Assembly: GCA_016584305.1 (NCBI GenBank)
Contig: JACEEZ010019113.1
Span: forward strand, 116,750-180,749
Direction: 5' to 3'
From: Chionoecetes opilio
Lineage: Eukaryota; Arthropoda; Malacostraca; Decapoda; Majidae
Length of the DNA stretch: 64,000 nucleotides
The position numbers and the translations under genes were made by a program. A model generated the notes under the pieces. That model was not told the origin of the DNA. It worked only from the letters and a program-made list of their open reading frames with translations, and made no database searches. Positions 11,300 to 21,815 of the stretch are shown here, piece by piece. Position 1 is the first letter of the stretch, and each line of letters starts with the position of its first letter.

Positions 11300-11746
11300 T
11301 AAAGCCCCGTCCACACTACCACTCACCACCGTCGGCGCTTGCCGTCGAACAGTGTTCGTCACTCAAAAGTGGCAGTGTGGACACGATGCCGACGAGCAAA
11401 ATGTAACCGTCGGCGCTGCCCGCCAACATTCAGCAGGTTTAATATTGGGCGGGCATGCCCGTCACTCACGGGTCAGCGCCAAACACATGCTTCAAGTTAT
11501 CGGCAGTTTTCACTATCTAGATATTTTTGCATTGCTATGTACCGTATACCATCAGAGCCAAGAAAGTCAGCTGATTACGAGTATGTGATCAAAAATTAAA
11601 TGGGAGAAATGGTCGGGAAATTGCAGCGAGTTGAAGACAAAAAAGTGAGAAAAATGCTTATACACTATTTCTTTTTGCTATATTTTTTAGAATACACAAA
11701 AAGGTTTTCGTATATTTTTCTTGCTTATGATATGCAGAAATGTGTC

Positions 11747-11841
11747 ATGAAGATGATAATTGGGTCAGTTTTTCTAAACCTCCTGTGGTTATTAAATAAC
11801 CACAGGAGGTTTAGAAAAACTGACCCAATTATCATCTTCAT
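11747..11841. repeat. Perfect 95-bp palindrome
   Basis: Two 47-base arms (11,747-11,793 and 11,795-11,841) are exact reverse complements around a single central A. The left arm matches the ordinary sequence of MITE copy 2 (near 12,517-12,564); the right arm is extra. Confidence 0.97.
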
Positions 11842-11842
11842 T

Positions 11843-11871
11843 TCGAGATTATGAAATTTTCATAATCTCGA
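11843..11871. repeat. Perfect 29-bp palindrome
   Basis: Arms TCGAGATTATGAAA and TTTCATAATCTCGA surround one T. It directly follows the 95-bp palindrome. In copy 2 only the right arm is present. Confidence 0.95.
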
Positions 11872-12075
11872 GTGAGAGTACACGATATGCAGAAAACATG
11901 ATTCTCACTTTGAAATCAGGAAGCGCGCTGACCGCCGAACAAGACCGTTCGTGTGGACACAACCCTGGCAATGGCGCTTCCCGTCGGCAAGCACCGACGG
12001 TGGTGAGTGGTAGTGTGGACGGGGCTTAATCGCCTTCATCATTCACCACACCGTAATCAAGAAAGCTAACTATTA

Positions 12076-12746
12076 AGCCCCGTCCACACTACCACTCACC
12101 ACCGTCGGCGCTTGCCGTCGAACAGTGTTCGTCACTCAAAAGTGGCAGTGTGGACACGATGCCGACGAGCAAAATTTAACCGTCGGCGCTGCCCGCCAAC
12201 ATTCAGCAGTTTTAATATTGGGCGGGCATGCCCGTCACTCACGGGTCAGCGCCAAACACATGCTTCAAGTTATCGCCAGTTTTCACCATCTAGATATTTT
12301 TGCATTGCTATGTACCGTATACCATTAGAACCAAGAAAGTCAGCTGATTACGAGAATGTGATCAAAAATTAAATGGAAGAAATGGTCGGGAAATTGCAGC
12401 GAGTTGAAGACAAAAAAGTGAGAAAAATGTTTATACACTATTTCTTTTTGCTATATTTTTTAGAATACACAAAAAGGTTTTCGTATATTTTTCTTGCTTA
12501 TGATATGCAGAAATGTGTCATGAAGATGATAGTTGGGTCAGTTTTTCTAAACCTCCTGTGGTTATTTCATAATCTCGAGTGAAAGTACACGATATGCAGA
12601 AAACATGACTCTCACTTTAAAATCAGGAAGCGCGCTGACCGCCGAACAAAACCGTTCGTGTGGACACAACCCTGGCAACGGCGCTTCCCGTCGGCAAGCA
12701 CCGACGGCAAGCGCCGACGGTGGTGAGTGGTAGTGTGGACGGGGCT
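12076..12746. mobile_element. PIF/Harbinger-like MITE, copy 2
   Basis: Same family as 11,303-12,026, without the palindromes. TTA flanks it at 12,073-12,075 and 12,747-12,749. The right-hand TTA is also the left-hand TTA of copy 3, so the two elements are joined through a single target site. Confidence 0.82.
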
Positions 12747-12749
12747 TTA

Positions 12750-13220
12750 AGCCCCGTCCACACTACCACTCACCACCGTCGGCGCTTGCCGTCGAACAGT
12801 GTTCGTCACTCAAAGTGGCAGTGTGGACACGATGCCGACGAGCAAAATTTAACCGTCGGCGCTGCCCGCCAACATTCAGCAGGTTAATATTGGGCGGGCA
12901 TGCCCGTCACTCACGGGTCCGCGCCGAACACATGCTTCAAGTTATCGGCAGTTTTCACTATCTAGATATTTTTGCATTGCTATGTACCGTATACCATCAG
13001 AACCAAGAAAGTCAGCTGATTACGAGTATGTGATCAAAAATTAAATGGGAGAAATGGTCAGGAAATTGCAGCGAGTTAAAGACAAAAAAATGAGAAAAAT
13101 GTTTATACACTATTTCTTTTTGCTATATTTTTTAGAATACACAAAAAGGTTTTCGTATATTTTTCTTGCTTATGATATGCAGAAATGTGTCCGAAATGTC
13201 CGAAATGTGTGGACGGGGCT
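12750..13220. mobile_element. PIF/Harbinger-like MITE, copy 3 (shortened right side)
   Basis: The left two thirds match copies 1 and 2. After GCAGAAATGTGTC the sequence jumps to the final GTGTGGACGGGGCT, deleting the right subterminal region. The short duplication CCGAAATGT at the joint suggests a microhomology deletion. Right flank TTT instead of TTA. Confidence 0.75.
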
Positions 13221-13223
13221 TTT

Positions 13224-14158
13224 AGAGTCAACCATTATTTCATTCATATATTTCCTCCGTGCTTATCAATGCGCAGTAATTCCATTTTAACGAGTGAAAA
13301 GCTGAATCCAGGGAAGCAGTTAGTTACTCGTTGAGGTGCTGAGTAGCGTTTCGGCATTACGTTAAAACGATCAGATGTGGCATTATCCTTAAGCCCCCTT
13401 CACACATACCATAATGGAACCACGAAAGCGCCAACAATGCAATGAGTAGCGCCGTCATGGTCCTGGTTATGAGTCCATCGTGACCGAATGTGACACTCGT
13501 GACGCACTCGGCCGAGGCTACGAAAAGATAGTGCATGCACTAAAAAATCGGGAAGCTCTCCGAATTTTGTACCCAACGCAGCGCTATCGTAAGTCTATCA
13601 TGACGCTATCGTTATCTATGTAGCAGCTTCGTGACGCTATCGCTGTATGTCTGTCTATCGTGACGTTAAAAAAACCGTTACGTGTGCCTTCATCTCTACC
13701 TTCCCCCCTTTTTTTGCACCCCCTTCCGCCTCCCCCCTCTTTCTCATTCACCTCCACCCACCCCCGACTCCTCACCCCCTACTCCACCACGTGGTGATAC
13801 CACCCACCTCCGTTTAACCACTCACATCAGAGAGCTTCACAGAGAGGTGTCACTCGGGCCGCGCCATTTTGGATTTGAACAGGTGGCGCCGCTATGCGGA
13901 TGGTGCAATCCGTCAAAAGTGTCACAATGCTTATATCATTACTGTGCACGGTGTTGTGCTTTTTCAATACCCCAAGACGCAAATATATGTAGTATTAAGT
14001 TTAAATAATGAACTGAAGTGGTATTGATGGATGTATTTTTTTGTTATTACACCTTTTGTTCCTTTTGTATTTCATACCGAAGCCCCGTCATTCCAATAAA
14101 TTGTCTCCAATCTCAATACCCTCTCCCCCCAACACACATTTTGTTTTGGCTGAACTCA
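13224..14158. other. Unassigned sequence with possible MITE start
   Basis: TTAAGCCCCCTTCACACATA at about 13,390 looks like a diverged MITE terminus, and the following 280 bases repeat GACGCTATCG / CTATCGTGACG motifs. A matching right end could not be established. No gene is seen. Confidence 0.35.
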
Positions 14159-14159
14159 A

Positions 14160-14400
14160 AATGGGTGGGTGGTGATGGGTAGTGGGTGAGTGAATGGGTG
14201 GGGGTGATGGGTAATGGCCGGGTGTGGGATGATGGGTGAGCGAATGGGTGTGGGGTGATGGGTAGTGAGGGAATGGGTGGGGGGTGATGGGTAATGGGTG
14301 AGTGAATGGGTTGGGGGTGATGGGTAATGGGTGAGGGAATAGGTGGGGGGTGATGGGTAATGGGTGAGTGAATGGGTTGGGGGTGATGGTTAATTTAGGG
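14160..14400. repeat. G-rich minisatellite (GGGTGATGGGTAATGGGTGAG type)
   Basis: Five to six imperfect units of about 40-45 bases built from GGGTGATGGGTAATGG, GTGAGTGAATGGG and GGTGGGGG. One strand is strongly G-rich with many GGG runs, so G-quadruplex formation is plausible. Confidence 0.85.
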
Positions 14401-14469
14401 CCGTACTATTACTTAGTACTAACGGTAACGGTAACGTACTGCGGTAAGTACTATAAAGTAAGGGGGGGT

Positions 14470-15330
14470 GGAACCAAGTTTAAGCCAAAAAGTGAATAAC
14501 TACTCCTAAATATTGTCGGATTGAGCTGAAATTTGACATGCAAGTAGTGCTGTCAAAATCAATGGGGGTCTGTGCAACAAACTTTTTGCGTAGAACAAGC
14601 CTTTAATGAGTAATTAGCGTAATGATTTAATTAGTGCTAAATAAACTTCGGTTCTACAATAACTTCTGTTGCTTGTTGTAGACTTCTGTAACTTCTGTAG
14701 ACTAGGTATTTTAAAAGCACTTTGAGCTCGCTGCCACGTTCCAGCCGCAAGAACTGAGCCAAAAGCAAAGGGGCCAGAGGCTGGACGCCTATACTTGATT
14801 GGCAGCGAGCAAAGCGAGCTGCTTCTTACCATAAGACCCATGGAACCAAGTTTAAGCCAAAAAGTGAATAACTACTCCTAAATATTGTCGGATTCAGCTG
14901 AAATTTGACATGCAAGTAGTGCTGTCAAAATCAATGGGGGTCTATGAAACAAACTTTTTGCGTAAAACAAGCCCTTAATGAGTAATTAGCGTAATTATTT
15001 AAATATTGTCGGATTCAACTGAAATTTGACATGCATGTAGTGCTGTCAAAATCAATGGGGGTCTATGAAACAAACTTTTTGCGTAGAACAAGCCCTTAAT
15101 GAGTAATTAGCGTAATTATTTAATTAGAGCTAAATAAACTTCGGTTTCACAATAACTTCTATTGCTTGTTGTAGACTTCTGTAACTTCTGTAGACTAGGT
15201 ATTTTAAAAGCACTTTGAGCTCGCTGCCACGTTCCAGCCGCAAGAACTGAGCCAAAAGCAAAGGGGCCAGAGGCTGGACGCCTATACTTGATTGGCAGCG
15301 AGCGAAGCGAGCTGATACTTTCCATAAGAC
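14470..15330. repeat. Tandem duplication of a ~370-bp unit (two full, one partial copy)
   Basis: Unit 1 spans 14,470-14,840. Unit 2 begins at 14,841 with the same TGGAACCAAGTTTAAGCC, runs to about 14,999, then restarts inside the unit (AAATATTGTCGGATTCA) and continues to 15,330. Each full unit ends near TTGATTGGCAGCGAGC. Identity among copies is high. No coding function is recognised. Confidence 0.9.
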
Positions 15331-15344
15331 CCGTTCGCGTAAGG

Positions 15345-15362
15345 CAGGGGTCGTCGGCAACC
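15345..15362. other. hAT-type terminal inverted repeat
   Basis: CAGGGGTCGTCGGCAACC is a classical hAT end and sits at the 3' side of the transposase pseudogene. I could not identify the matching right terminus, so target duplication is untested. Confidence 0.7.
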
Positions 15363-15761
15363 TTTTCAGTGCGAGGGCCAGAGAAAGCTTCTAGGAGTAG
15401 CCTGCGGGCCGGAGTGCCAAAGAGATCCCAGAAGTGACAGTGTACAAAATTTTTATTGAAAAGCAGGCAAACCAGTGACTAGATTACAAGAAATTTATTG
15501 AAAAACATGCAAATCATTGACTGCAGAAAACAGTTTGTAACAATATGCAAAAAAATATAGAAAAGCAGGCAAACCAGTGACTAGATTACAAGAAATTTAT
15601 TGAAAAACATGCAAATCAGTGACTGCAGAAAACAGTTTGTGACAATATAATTTTTTTTTTGTAGAAAAGCAGGCAAACCAGTGACTAGATTACTATAAAT
15701 TTATTGAAAAACATGCAAATCAGTGACATGCAGAACACAGTTTTATCAAGAGACATGCAAA

Positions 15762-18300
15762 TTAGTGGGATGGTTGGTGCTGTTTGCCATGGAGAAGTGA
15801 TTCAATGTCTGGATCGATTGATGAGGTAGACAAGAGCAGAATGTCATTGAGGTGGCGGTCACTTAGCTGGGAGCGAATGCGAGACTTTGTATATTTCATT
15901 TTTGAAAAGAGTTGTTCACAACAGTAAGTGCTGCCAAACATGGCAACGATGCGTTTTACATGCTCAATGTAATTTGGAAATTTGTTAGAAGGGAGGACGA
16001 GGTCACGGAAGAAGGACAGTGGAGAGGCGGTACGGTACTTTGCCTTCAGTTCGTCATTACACTGAAGCTCCACCAACTCCATCTCCATCTGCAGGAGGGC
16101 AGGGGCTTCGTCCACAGGGAAGTCAAAGGGGGAGGTGAACAGCTTGAAGCCCGGAGCCAGTGGCCTGACACCCGTGAAACGGGAGGCAAATTCCTCCCGC
16201 AAAGAGGTGACAACACCAACACAAGTGTTCAGATCCACAAGCCGCAATACGAGGAAAATGCATAAACTGACCAGCAGCCAGTTGAGCCTCTTACAAGCGC
16301 AGCTTTACCTCGTAGGCGGTGATGTGCGAATACATGTCTGTGACTAGAATGTTTTTGCCTTGCAGCTTCACATTGAGGTCATTTAGGTGCGTAGTGATAT
16401 CTGTGAGCAGGGCCAGACGAGCAAGCCATTGCGGGTTGGAAAAATGATCAGCACCGGGGAGGTTCTTTTGACGGATGAAGGTGGCGATCTCCTGCTGCAG
16501 GTCGCACACGCGGGACAGCATGGCTCCATGACTCAACCAGCGGACCTCACAGAATGACTCAACCAGCGGACCTCACAGAAGTAAAGCAGGTCACCATAGT
16601 GTGCGTTGACTTCGTCCGTTAAGCCCCGTCCACACTGTGCCTCATGACGCGCGCGCTGTTAGTGGTGGTGTTGAAAATCGAGCTTTTCAACACCGCCATG
16701 CGTCATGCTGAGTAGAGTACCTGTATTATATATAGAGATACCCTAATGCTGAGCTAATTCAACCCGGCCCGATTGGGTGGACACGCTGAGGTCCCTCAGT
16801 GCCGCACTTGACTTCATTAATTAAGAGAGGACGTCGCTCGCCGCGCTCCATGATGTGTATTAATTTAATATACGGTATCAAAATACCAGATGAATGAGAT
16901 GATATTTAGGAAGACTGAACATACCATCATCTTCACGAGACATTACTGCGTGTCATGAATATAAATAAATTGCGGTAAACTATACCAAGAATAAGATAAC
17001 AAGACTAAAGCGAAATAGTGCATAAACATTTTTTCCTCTCACACCTTTTTTTACTCAACTCCTTGTTATTTCTGTAATTTTGCTTGCATTGAATTTTTAT
17101 TTATTGTATCGGAATCAGCACACTTTTCCGATTCTAACGGTATATGATACGTCTCAATGCAAAAATATTTGGGTGGTCAAAAATTGCAATGAACATCAAT
17201 CAAACTTGTGACGGAGCGTTGCCTCATCGCCATGGTGGTGAGGCACAGTCTGGACACTCGGGTGGGCATACAACACATCCACCTGCCTCGTGAATCTCTG
17301 CATGAGGCACAGTGTGGACGGGGCTTTAGTGCCTGGAACTGGCGGTGGTTAAGGCTGCGGGAGAGGATGGAGTTGACAACCTTCACGACTATACAGACAT
17401 AACATCAGTAAGGTTGGCAGACTTGGAGCACAGGGACTCTTGGTGGATGATGCAGTGCACCTTGTGGATGGGTTGGGTGTGTCTGGCGGCCTCACAGTGA
17501 CGCACTAGCAGTGAGGCGGCACCCTTCTTCTTTCCAGTTATTGCTGGGGCACCGTCGGTCGTCACGCACACGAGACTGGACAGGTCGAGGGAGTGTTGCT
17601 TCACACACTGAAGCACGGCGTCGAAGATGTCTTGCCCAGTGGTGGTGCCGTGCAATGGAACAAGCTGGAGAAACTCCTCATAAACCTGAAGGGCAGCAGT
17701 GACTCCACGGATGAAAATGGCCAGCTGGGCTGTGTCCTTCATGTCTGTGCTCTCATCAAGAACGAGAGAGAAGGCATCGAAATTTGAGCAACAGATCTTA
17801 AGCGAGTCGTTCACGCTGTCTGACATCTCCTCAATGCGACGACAAACAGTGCGGGGTGAAAGGCTCACACTTTCAAAGGCAGAACGCTTTTCAGGACAGA
17901 GGGAATCTATCACAACCATGATGCACTCCTTGATAAAGTCCCCGTCTGTGAATGGCTTCATCCGGCGAGCAAGGAGGCGGGAAACTTCATAGCTGGCGCG
18001 CGTCACTTTGTCAGCCTCAGTAGTCTGCTTACGGAAGAGTGAAGTGCTTTTCTGCAAGTTGTCTGACAGTTTGACAATGGCCTCCTTCCTCTCGGCAGCA
18101 GACATCGATGCAAAGCTCGATGCTTGGTGCTGTGTCTCCCAGTAGGGGCGCACATTATACTCTTTGAGGACAGCCACAGTCTTCAAGCAAATGAGGCACT
18201 GGGCCTGTCAAAATCGTTCAGTGAAAAAATACTTCTCCCACTCAGGGTTGAAGGCCCGACACTCGAGGTCCACTTTCCTCTTCTTAACAATTACAGACAT
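15762..18300 (-). pseudogene. hAT transposase pseudogene (ZBED5/GTF2IRD2-like group)
   Basis: The minus strand encodes a BED-hAT transposase, the DNA-cutting enzyme of hAT elements. ATG at 18,300-18,298 starts MSVIVKKRKVDLECRAFNPE. A zinc-binding QCLICLKTVAVLKEYNVRPY follows but is preceded by an in-frame TGA (about 18,205). The catalytic region has LVLDESTDMKDTAQLAIF and CVTTDGAPAITGKKKG, and HCIIHQESLC matches the family. The C-terminal dimerisation domain holds MFGSTYCCEQLFSKMKYTKS and ends about 15,762. Further damage: a two-base insertion near 17,390, a 26-base direct repeat at about 16,530-16,582, and a MITE inserted at 16,622-17,325. Family assignment is from motifs only. Not functional as it stands. 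Confidence 0.88.
16622..17325. mobile_element. PIF/Harbinger-like MITE inside the hAT transposase
   Basis: Ends in AGCCCCGTCCACACT inverted repeats and is flanked by TTA (16,619-16,621 and 17,326-17,328). The subterminal GTGCCTCATG differs from copies 1-3, so it is a subfamily. Removing the insert and one TTA rejoins the minus-strand codons QFQAL and TDEVNA without frame change, which proves the element boundaries and the 3-bp duplication. Confidence 0.9.
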
Positions 18301-19763
<1,463 letters not shown>

Positions 19764-19965
19764 GGGCCTAACTGACTGTTTCCCTGCTAGCGGTGGCTGG
19801 CGTCCACCCCTCACGGCAACACGCTGCCATCCGCCTCACCTGTGCCTTCCTGAAGAAGAAGACAGGTCAGCTGCCACGCCTGTGATAGCATCATACAGTA
19901 GGACATCGCCAGGGCTATAGTGTTCCCCGAGGGATCCTCGCAGCCCTCAACAACAACAGCCATGG
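19764..19965 (+). pseudogene. 3' end fragment of I-type LINE
   Basis: Matches the 3' end of the full element at about 25,515-25,660: GGCTGGCGTCCACCCCTC, CTCACCTGTGCCTTCCTG and GGGATCCTCGCAGCCCT. The body is 5'-truncated and ends in a short CAA-type tail. It lies directly upstream of the full-length element in the same orientation. Confidence 0.85.
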
Positions 19966-20222
19966 ACTCACTCACCATCGGCCAGTCCACCCTCAACTGT
20001 GGACTGGGAGTTTCAGCTAGGCAGCCGTGGTGACAGGTTCACCTGCTCTCGCTCCGCTCTTCCGTTCTCAACACGGTGTAACGGCTCGCCCTTCGGGCTG
20101 CTGAGCTGCTCTGCACTGATCCTGGGCTTCGTCATCGCCAGCCTGTGCTTGCACGTTGTGGATTCACCGCCCTTCGCTGGGCAGTCTACAGCCTGCTACT
20201 AGACTGTGTTTCTGCCGCCGCC

Positions 20223-21812
20223 ATGTCTCACACGTCACCGGGAATCGGGGCAGCCATGATGGATGTTCAGGTGGATGACGCCTCATGTCCTCCCCCTCCC
20301 TCCTCCGCCATCAAGAGGGCACGGGCTCATTCTCCCTCGCAGGAAGGGCCTGATAAGGTCCCTCGCACCGGCCAAGACTCCCTGCCCCTTCCGGAAGCGT
20401 ATGTTCAGGCGTCCTACCTCCTCCGAGCTGTGTCTGGTGCAAGGGTTTTTGCCAACCCCTGCAGGGTCTCCCAGGCTCTCCACCTTTCGCCCCTTGGCAA
20501 GTACGTCCTCGAGGGGGAAACCCGCGCCCTGGGAAACGGCTGTGCCCTTATAGTTGTGTTCTGGGAGCACAACATCCCCAAGGTACCTGAACTGGGGCAG
20601 GCCTCCTTTACCCTGGGGGAATGGGAAGCCACCTGCCGCAGGGCTGAGCGTGAAGGCCCTGACTACCTTTACGCCAGGGTGGGGCCCCTAGATGACAAGA
20701 CTGACATCGGTGAGGTCCGGAAGGACTTTCGATCCTTCGATGGTGTCGAGGTGGTCGAAATCACCTGGATCCCGCCCCGCAATCTGCCCAGGTCCACCAC
20801 AGGGAAGTGGCTCCGCCTGAAGGTGAGGGGGACCCTTCCCACAAAGGTGTCCATCTCCCAGTTGGTGTACTGGGCGCGCCCCTACCTTCTCCCTCTGCTC
20901 CGCTGCCCTGGGTGCCATCGAATTGGCCACTCCCTCAACACCTGCAGGTCTCCGGTGCGATGCTCCCGCTGCAGCGGGCCTCACCCATGCCAGCGTGACG
21001 ATATCACCTGCACCAGGCCCTTCTGCTGCTTCCAGTGTGGGGGATCACATGGGCCCAGGTCTGCGTACTGCCCATTCAACTGCCGGGCACAGCAGCTCTA
21101 TGCTGACTTGGCGCGGGAGGGGAAGCCCCTGCACGCCATCAACACGCAGCTGCGGGACCTTGACCTGCCTAGCCTTCCGACCCACCGCAGGCCGCGTCCT
21201 TTACCACCCTCGCCTGCACCGACGAAGCCCAATCTACCCCCAGCTACGGCGGTCCACCCGGGTGTGCAGTTTTCCACCATCGTCACAAGGAATAGGTTCG
21301 GCCCGCTGCAGGAGGCTCTGGAAGATAATGCCTCCTTGCCTCAAGATTCCGTCATCTCCCCTGCGCCCGGCAGCACTCCTCCTCCTCCGGTACGCCGTCG
21401 CAACCACCTGCGTAGACCTCGTAGACCGCCTGGGTATCTGGCACTTCCATCTACCCCGACCCCCTCAGATCCCGACCCAGGATTCTCCTACTCCACCATC
21501 GAGGCTGAGGTCCACCAGCCGCACGGCTCCCCATCCCACCGTGGTCAGGGACCAGGACGTGCCTTCCACCATGCCACCCCCTTGCTTCCGTCCCCCGCTA
21601 TGCCCCCGAGGCCTCCCCCCCCACCCCAGGCTCCTGTTTGCCCAGCTGCAGGTCCGACTTCCCCCGCCTCCTCCATGGATACGGTACTCTCCTCTCTTTT
21701 CACCCTTCTCTGGAAGGGTTACCACCTATACCAGAAGGGTACACCTGTGCCGGAGATTCTCACCTATCTGTGGCCCACCCTCTCCATGCTCATCTCCTCT
21801 CTATTTGAATAG
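20223..21812 (+). CDS. I-type LINE ORF1 (gag-like RNA-binding protein)
   Basis: A 529-residue open frame starting at ATG 20,223 in a good context (GCCGCCATG) and ending TAG at 21,810. LINE ORF1 proteins coat the element RNA and act as chaperones during target-primed reverse transcription. The middle has a tandem cysteine cluster of retroviral knuckle type: CPGCHRIGHSLNTC, then CSRCSGPHPC and CCFQCGGSHGPRSAYC (about residues 225-290). The C-terminal third is proline-rich and low complexity, ending in a hydrophobic LLWKGYHLY/LSMLISSLF segment. No stop interrupts it. ORF2 starts three bases after its stop, so translation by reinitiation or coupling is plausible. Confidence 0.85.
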   Translation: MSHTSPGIGAAMMDVQVDDASCPPPPSSAIKRARAHSPSQEGPDKVPRTGQDSLPLPEAYVQASYLLRAVSGARVFANPCRVSQALHLSPLGKYVLEGETRALGNGCALIVVFWEHNIPKVPELGQASFTLGEWEATCRRAEREGPDYLYARVGPLDDKTDIGEVRKDFRSFDGVEVVEITWIPPRNLPRSTTGKWLRLKVRGTLPTKVSISQLVYWARPYLLPLLRCPGCHRIGHSLNTCRSPVRCSRCSGPHPCQRDDITCTRPFCCFQCGGSHGPRSAYCPFNCRAQQLYADLAREGKPLHAINTQLRDLDLPSLPTHRRPRPLPPSPAPTKPNLPPATAVHPGVQFSTIVTRNRFGPLQEALEDNASLPQDSVISPAPGSTPPPPVRRRNHLRRPRRPPGYLALPSTPTPSDPDPGFSYSTIEAEVHQPHGSPSHRGQGPGRAFHHATPLLPSPAMPPRPPPPPQAPVCPAAGPTSPASSMDTVLSSLFTLLWKGYHLYQKGTPVPEILTYLWPTLSMLISSLFE

Positions 21813-21815
21813 GAG

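Larger units (their letters stand above)
11303..12026. mobile_element. PIF/Harbinger-like MITE, copy 1
   Basis: Non-autonomous element with terminal inverted repeat AGCCCCGTCCACACTACCAC at both ends, flanked by TAA at 11,300-11,302 and 12,027-12,029. Three-base TWA duplications are the PIF/Harbinger signature. No transposase is encoded. Subterminal sequence is GC-rich with CCGTCGGCGCTTGCCGTCG foldbacks. This copy carries two adjacent perfect palindromes absent from copy 2. Confidence 0.8.

Noticed and set aside
20145..20222. Upstream extension of the I-type LINE ORF1
   Set aside because: It begins at GTG, which is not a plausible eukaryotic start here; ATG 20,223 has a strong context and is preferred.
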